Shown piece by piece: positions 6,436 through 7,489 of a stretch of DNA of 7,489 nt (positions are counted from its first letter, which is position 1; the number at the start of each line of letters is the position of its first letter). Under the pieces are notes generated by a model. That model did no database searches. It worked only from the letters and a program-made list of their open reading frames with translations, and was not told where the DNA came from. Position numbers and translations under genes: made by a program. The DNA comes from an uncultured Sphingomonadaceae bacterium (lineage in GTDB: Bacteria; Pseudomonadota; Alphaproteobacteria; Sphingomonadales; Sphingomonadaceae), in the NCBI GenBank assembly GCA_946480515.1, contig CAMLKX010000090.1, positions 1 through 7,489 of the forward strand, written 5' to 3'.

Positions 6436-6453
6436 GGTAAGCAGCGACTTACC
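6436..6453. promoter_or_regulatory. Candidate operator, GGTAAG-N6-CTTACC
   Basis: Perfect 6-bp inverted arms are separated by six bases (CAGCGA), giving an 18-bp symmetrical site, the size used by dimeric repressors. It lies 43 bases before the ATG of the oxygenase gene and just after the tentative -10, a suitable place for repression. No regulator gene is in the window, so the cognate protein is unknown. Confidence 0.4.
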
Positions 6454-6481
6454 TGTGCTTGGCCGGCAGTTGGACGAGGCC

Positions 6482-6493
6482 AGAGGAGAAGGA
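6482..6493 (+). promoter_or_regulatory. Ribosome binding site of the PhyH-family gene
   Basis: AGAGGAG (6482-6488), then AAGGA (6489-6493), lie just before the ATG at 6497, with eight bases between AGGAG and the start. This decides for 6497 over the in-frame GTG at 6455. Confidence 0.7.
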
Positions 6494-6496
6494 TCG

Positions 6497-7483
6497 ATGG
6501 CAGAATCCGAAATGAGCGTGCAGACAGACATGAAGATGACTGACGCGCGGCCGACCAGGCCGATCGATTTCGCCGGACCGCTTCCGGCCCCGACAACAGA
6601 CCTGAATCAGATCCGCCGTGACCTGGACGTTGCCGGCTATGCGATCGCCGCCAATGTGTTCAGCCGTGAAACTGCAAAGGAGATGCGCAATTTCCTTGCC
6701 GCGGAGATCGAGCGCGAAGAGCAGGCCCACGGGCGGACCAAATATTATACCGACAATGACGATCTCAACCGTCGTATCTCGGGTGCCCTCCTGGTCAACC
6801 GCCACAAATTCTTCCGCGATATCCTGGAGCACGAACTTCCGCTGCAGATTACCAAGGAGATCCTTGGACCCCAGACGCTCAACGAATCTTTTCTCGTCCA
6901 CAGCTTCGGCGCCAATGTCACGCGTCCGGGCAGCGGCCAGCAGGGAATTCACCGCGACCGGGCGGGTGCCGTGCCACTGTCAGCCGGACCGGCTCAGACC
7001 CGTTTCATTTGGTGCCTCGACGATTTCGTGAACGAAAATGGCGCAACCCGCGTGGTCCCGGGAAGCCACCGCGACACCGAACCACAGGATTGGTCGGTCT
7101 ACTATGAGTCCGTGCCCGCCGAGGCGCCCGCCGGGTCCGTCCTGATCTACACCGACATGCTGCTTCACGGTACCGGCGCCAATGTCTCCGACCATCTCGA
7201 ACGCGCCGGGCTCATCATTGGCTACTGCCCGCCCTGGTGGAAGCCGATGATCAACTTCCCGATGACGACCGATCCTTCCGTGTTGAAGGATTCGTCCGTC
7301 ACTCTTCGGCAGCTGCTCGGCTACAGCTCGGTCTCGGTCGGCTTCGTCATGAGCCACACGCCCGGGGGCGGCACCGCCCACGGGTCCTCCATCTCGCCGC
7401 ACTCGATGGCCCGGCCCCAGAGGTTGTCGTCGATGGAGTACACCTTCTCCTTCGTCGCCTGGATCGGGATGCCGTGGTCGTAG
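6497..7483 (+). CDS. Phytanoyl-CoA dioxygenase (PhyH) family oxygenase, C-terminus replaced by foreign sequence
   Basis: An Fe(II)/2-oxoglutarate-dependent oxygenase of the PhyH family. The metal triad is H152 and D154 (HRD) with H224 (LLHGTGAN), and R236 (ERAGLIIGY) should bind the 2-oxoglutarate carboxylate. RFIWCLDDF, ENGATRVVPGSH (180-191) and APAGSVLIYTD form the expected double-stranded beta-helix core. The substrate is unknown; members hydroxylate unactivated carbons of lipids, terpenoids and small acids. The start at 6497 is set by a strong Shine-Dalgarno. The genuine protein is recognisable to about residue 276-283 (LRQLLGYSSVSVGF, ending near 7345). Beyond that, the reading frame to the TAG at 7481-7483 runs antisense through an argininosuccinate synthase fragment, so about the last 45-50 residues are artefactual and a short native C-terminus is probably missing. 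It is divergent from the SMP-30 and SDR cluster and may share its pathway. Confidence 0.85.
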   Translation: MAESEMSVQTDMKMTDARPTRPIDFAGPLPAPTTDLNQIRRDLDVAGYAIAANVFSRETAKEMRNFLAAEIEREEQAHGRTKYYTDNDDLNRRISGALLVNRHKFFRDILEHELPLQITKEILGPQTLNESFLVHSFGANVTRPGSGQQGIHRDRAGAVPLSAGPAQTRFIWCLDDFVNENGATRVVPGSHRDTEPQDWSVYYESVPAEAPAGSVLIYTDMLLHGTGANVSDHLERAGLIIGYCPPWWKPMINFPMTTDPSVLKDSSVTLRQLLGYSSVSVGFVMSHTPGGGTAHGSSISPHSMARPQRLSSMEYTFSFVAWIGMPWS

Positions 7484-7489
7484 GCGTAG
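7321..7489 (-). pseudogene. argG: Internal fragment of argininosuccinate synthase, joined to the PhyH gene
   Basis: Read from 7488 downwards, the minus strand encodes about 53 residues typical of the central part of argininosuccinate synthase (citrulline + aspartate + ATP to argininosuccinate): DHGIPIQATKEK, then VYSIDDNLWGRAIECG and EMEDPWAVPP. Family resemblance runs to about VWLMTKPTET (7330), and a TAG follows at 7323-7321, so the rest of the enzyme, including its C-terminal domain, is absent. The upstream part lies outside the window. All of the 53 codons end in G or C, more extreme than the neighbouring genes and suggestive of a very high-GC source such as an actinobacterium (inference). 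It is best read as a chimeric contig end, or otherwise as a truncated transferred gene piece. Confidence 0.85.

Larger units (their letters stand above)
6300..6496. promoter_or_regulatory. Divergent intergenic region between SMP-30 and PhyH genes
   Basis: This stretch of about 200 bases separates two genes transcribed away from each other, so it should hold both promoters. For the plus-strand gene, a weak sigma-70-like pair is TTGGCG (6410-6415), 17 bases, TAGGGT (6433-6438), which would place the transcription start near the 6436-6453 inverted repeat. No convincing promoter was found for the minus strand. Two inverted repeats in the region are listed separately. Confidence 0.45.

Noticed and set aside
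6980..7402. Minus-strand open frame across the oxygenase/argG junction
   Set aside because: It is antisense to the oxygenase core and in a different frame from the argG-like residues, so it is a shadow frame.

Overview
The window looks like an alphaproteobacterial chromosome fragment, possibly sphingomonad-like. This rests on a GTTC-N7-GTTC LexA (SOS) box of the alphaproteobacterial type, GC-rich coding sequence, and a catabolic cluster rich in short-chain dehydrogenases. It is an inference, not a taxonomic assignment. Eight genes lie on the minus strand, one diverges on the plus strand, and a fragment that appears foreign sits at the far right end. No tRNA, rRNA, CRISPR array, transposase or phage gene was seen.

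Left part (1-1606, minus): a DNA-repair pair. A radical SAM protein with a C-terminal helix-hairpin-helix (348-1589) is followed 14 bases later by the N-terminal part of its usual partner, the TIGR03915/DUF4130 domain that is often fused to a UdgX-type uracil-DNA glycosylase (1-333, cut by the window edge). A perfect SOS box (1592-1606) directly abuts the GTG start of the radical SAM gene, so the pair is probably induced by DNA damage, perhaps from a leaderless transcript.

Middle part (1639-6299, minus): in transcription order, an SMP-30/gluconolactonase-type lactonase, a classical SDR, an atypical NAD(P)-binding SDR, the methionine sulfoxide reductase MsrB, a second classical SDR, and a small SnoaL/NTF2-fold protein whose ATG overlaps the preceding stop codon. 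Short gaps suggest one or two operons. The enzyme set fits oxidation of an alcohol or lactone-forming substrate, which the sequence does not identify.

Right part (6300-7489): a divergent intergenic region of about 200 bases with two inverted repeats, then a phytanoyl-CoA dioxygenase-family Fe(II)/2-oxoglutarate oxygenase on the plus strand. From roughly 7325-7345 to the end, the sequence is instead an internal piece of argininosuccinate synthase on the minus strand, in which every codon examined ends in G or C. This abrupt change suggests that the contig end is chimeric, or less likely a real rearrangement. The last residues of the oxygenase reading frame are therefore not genuine.
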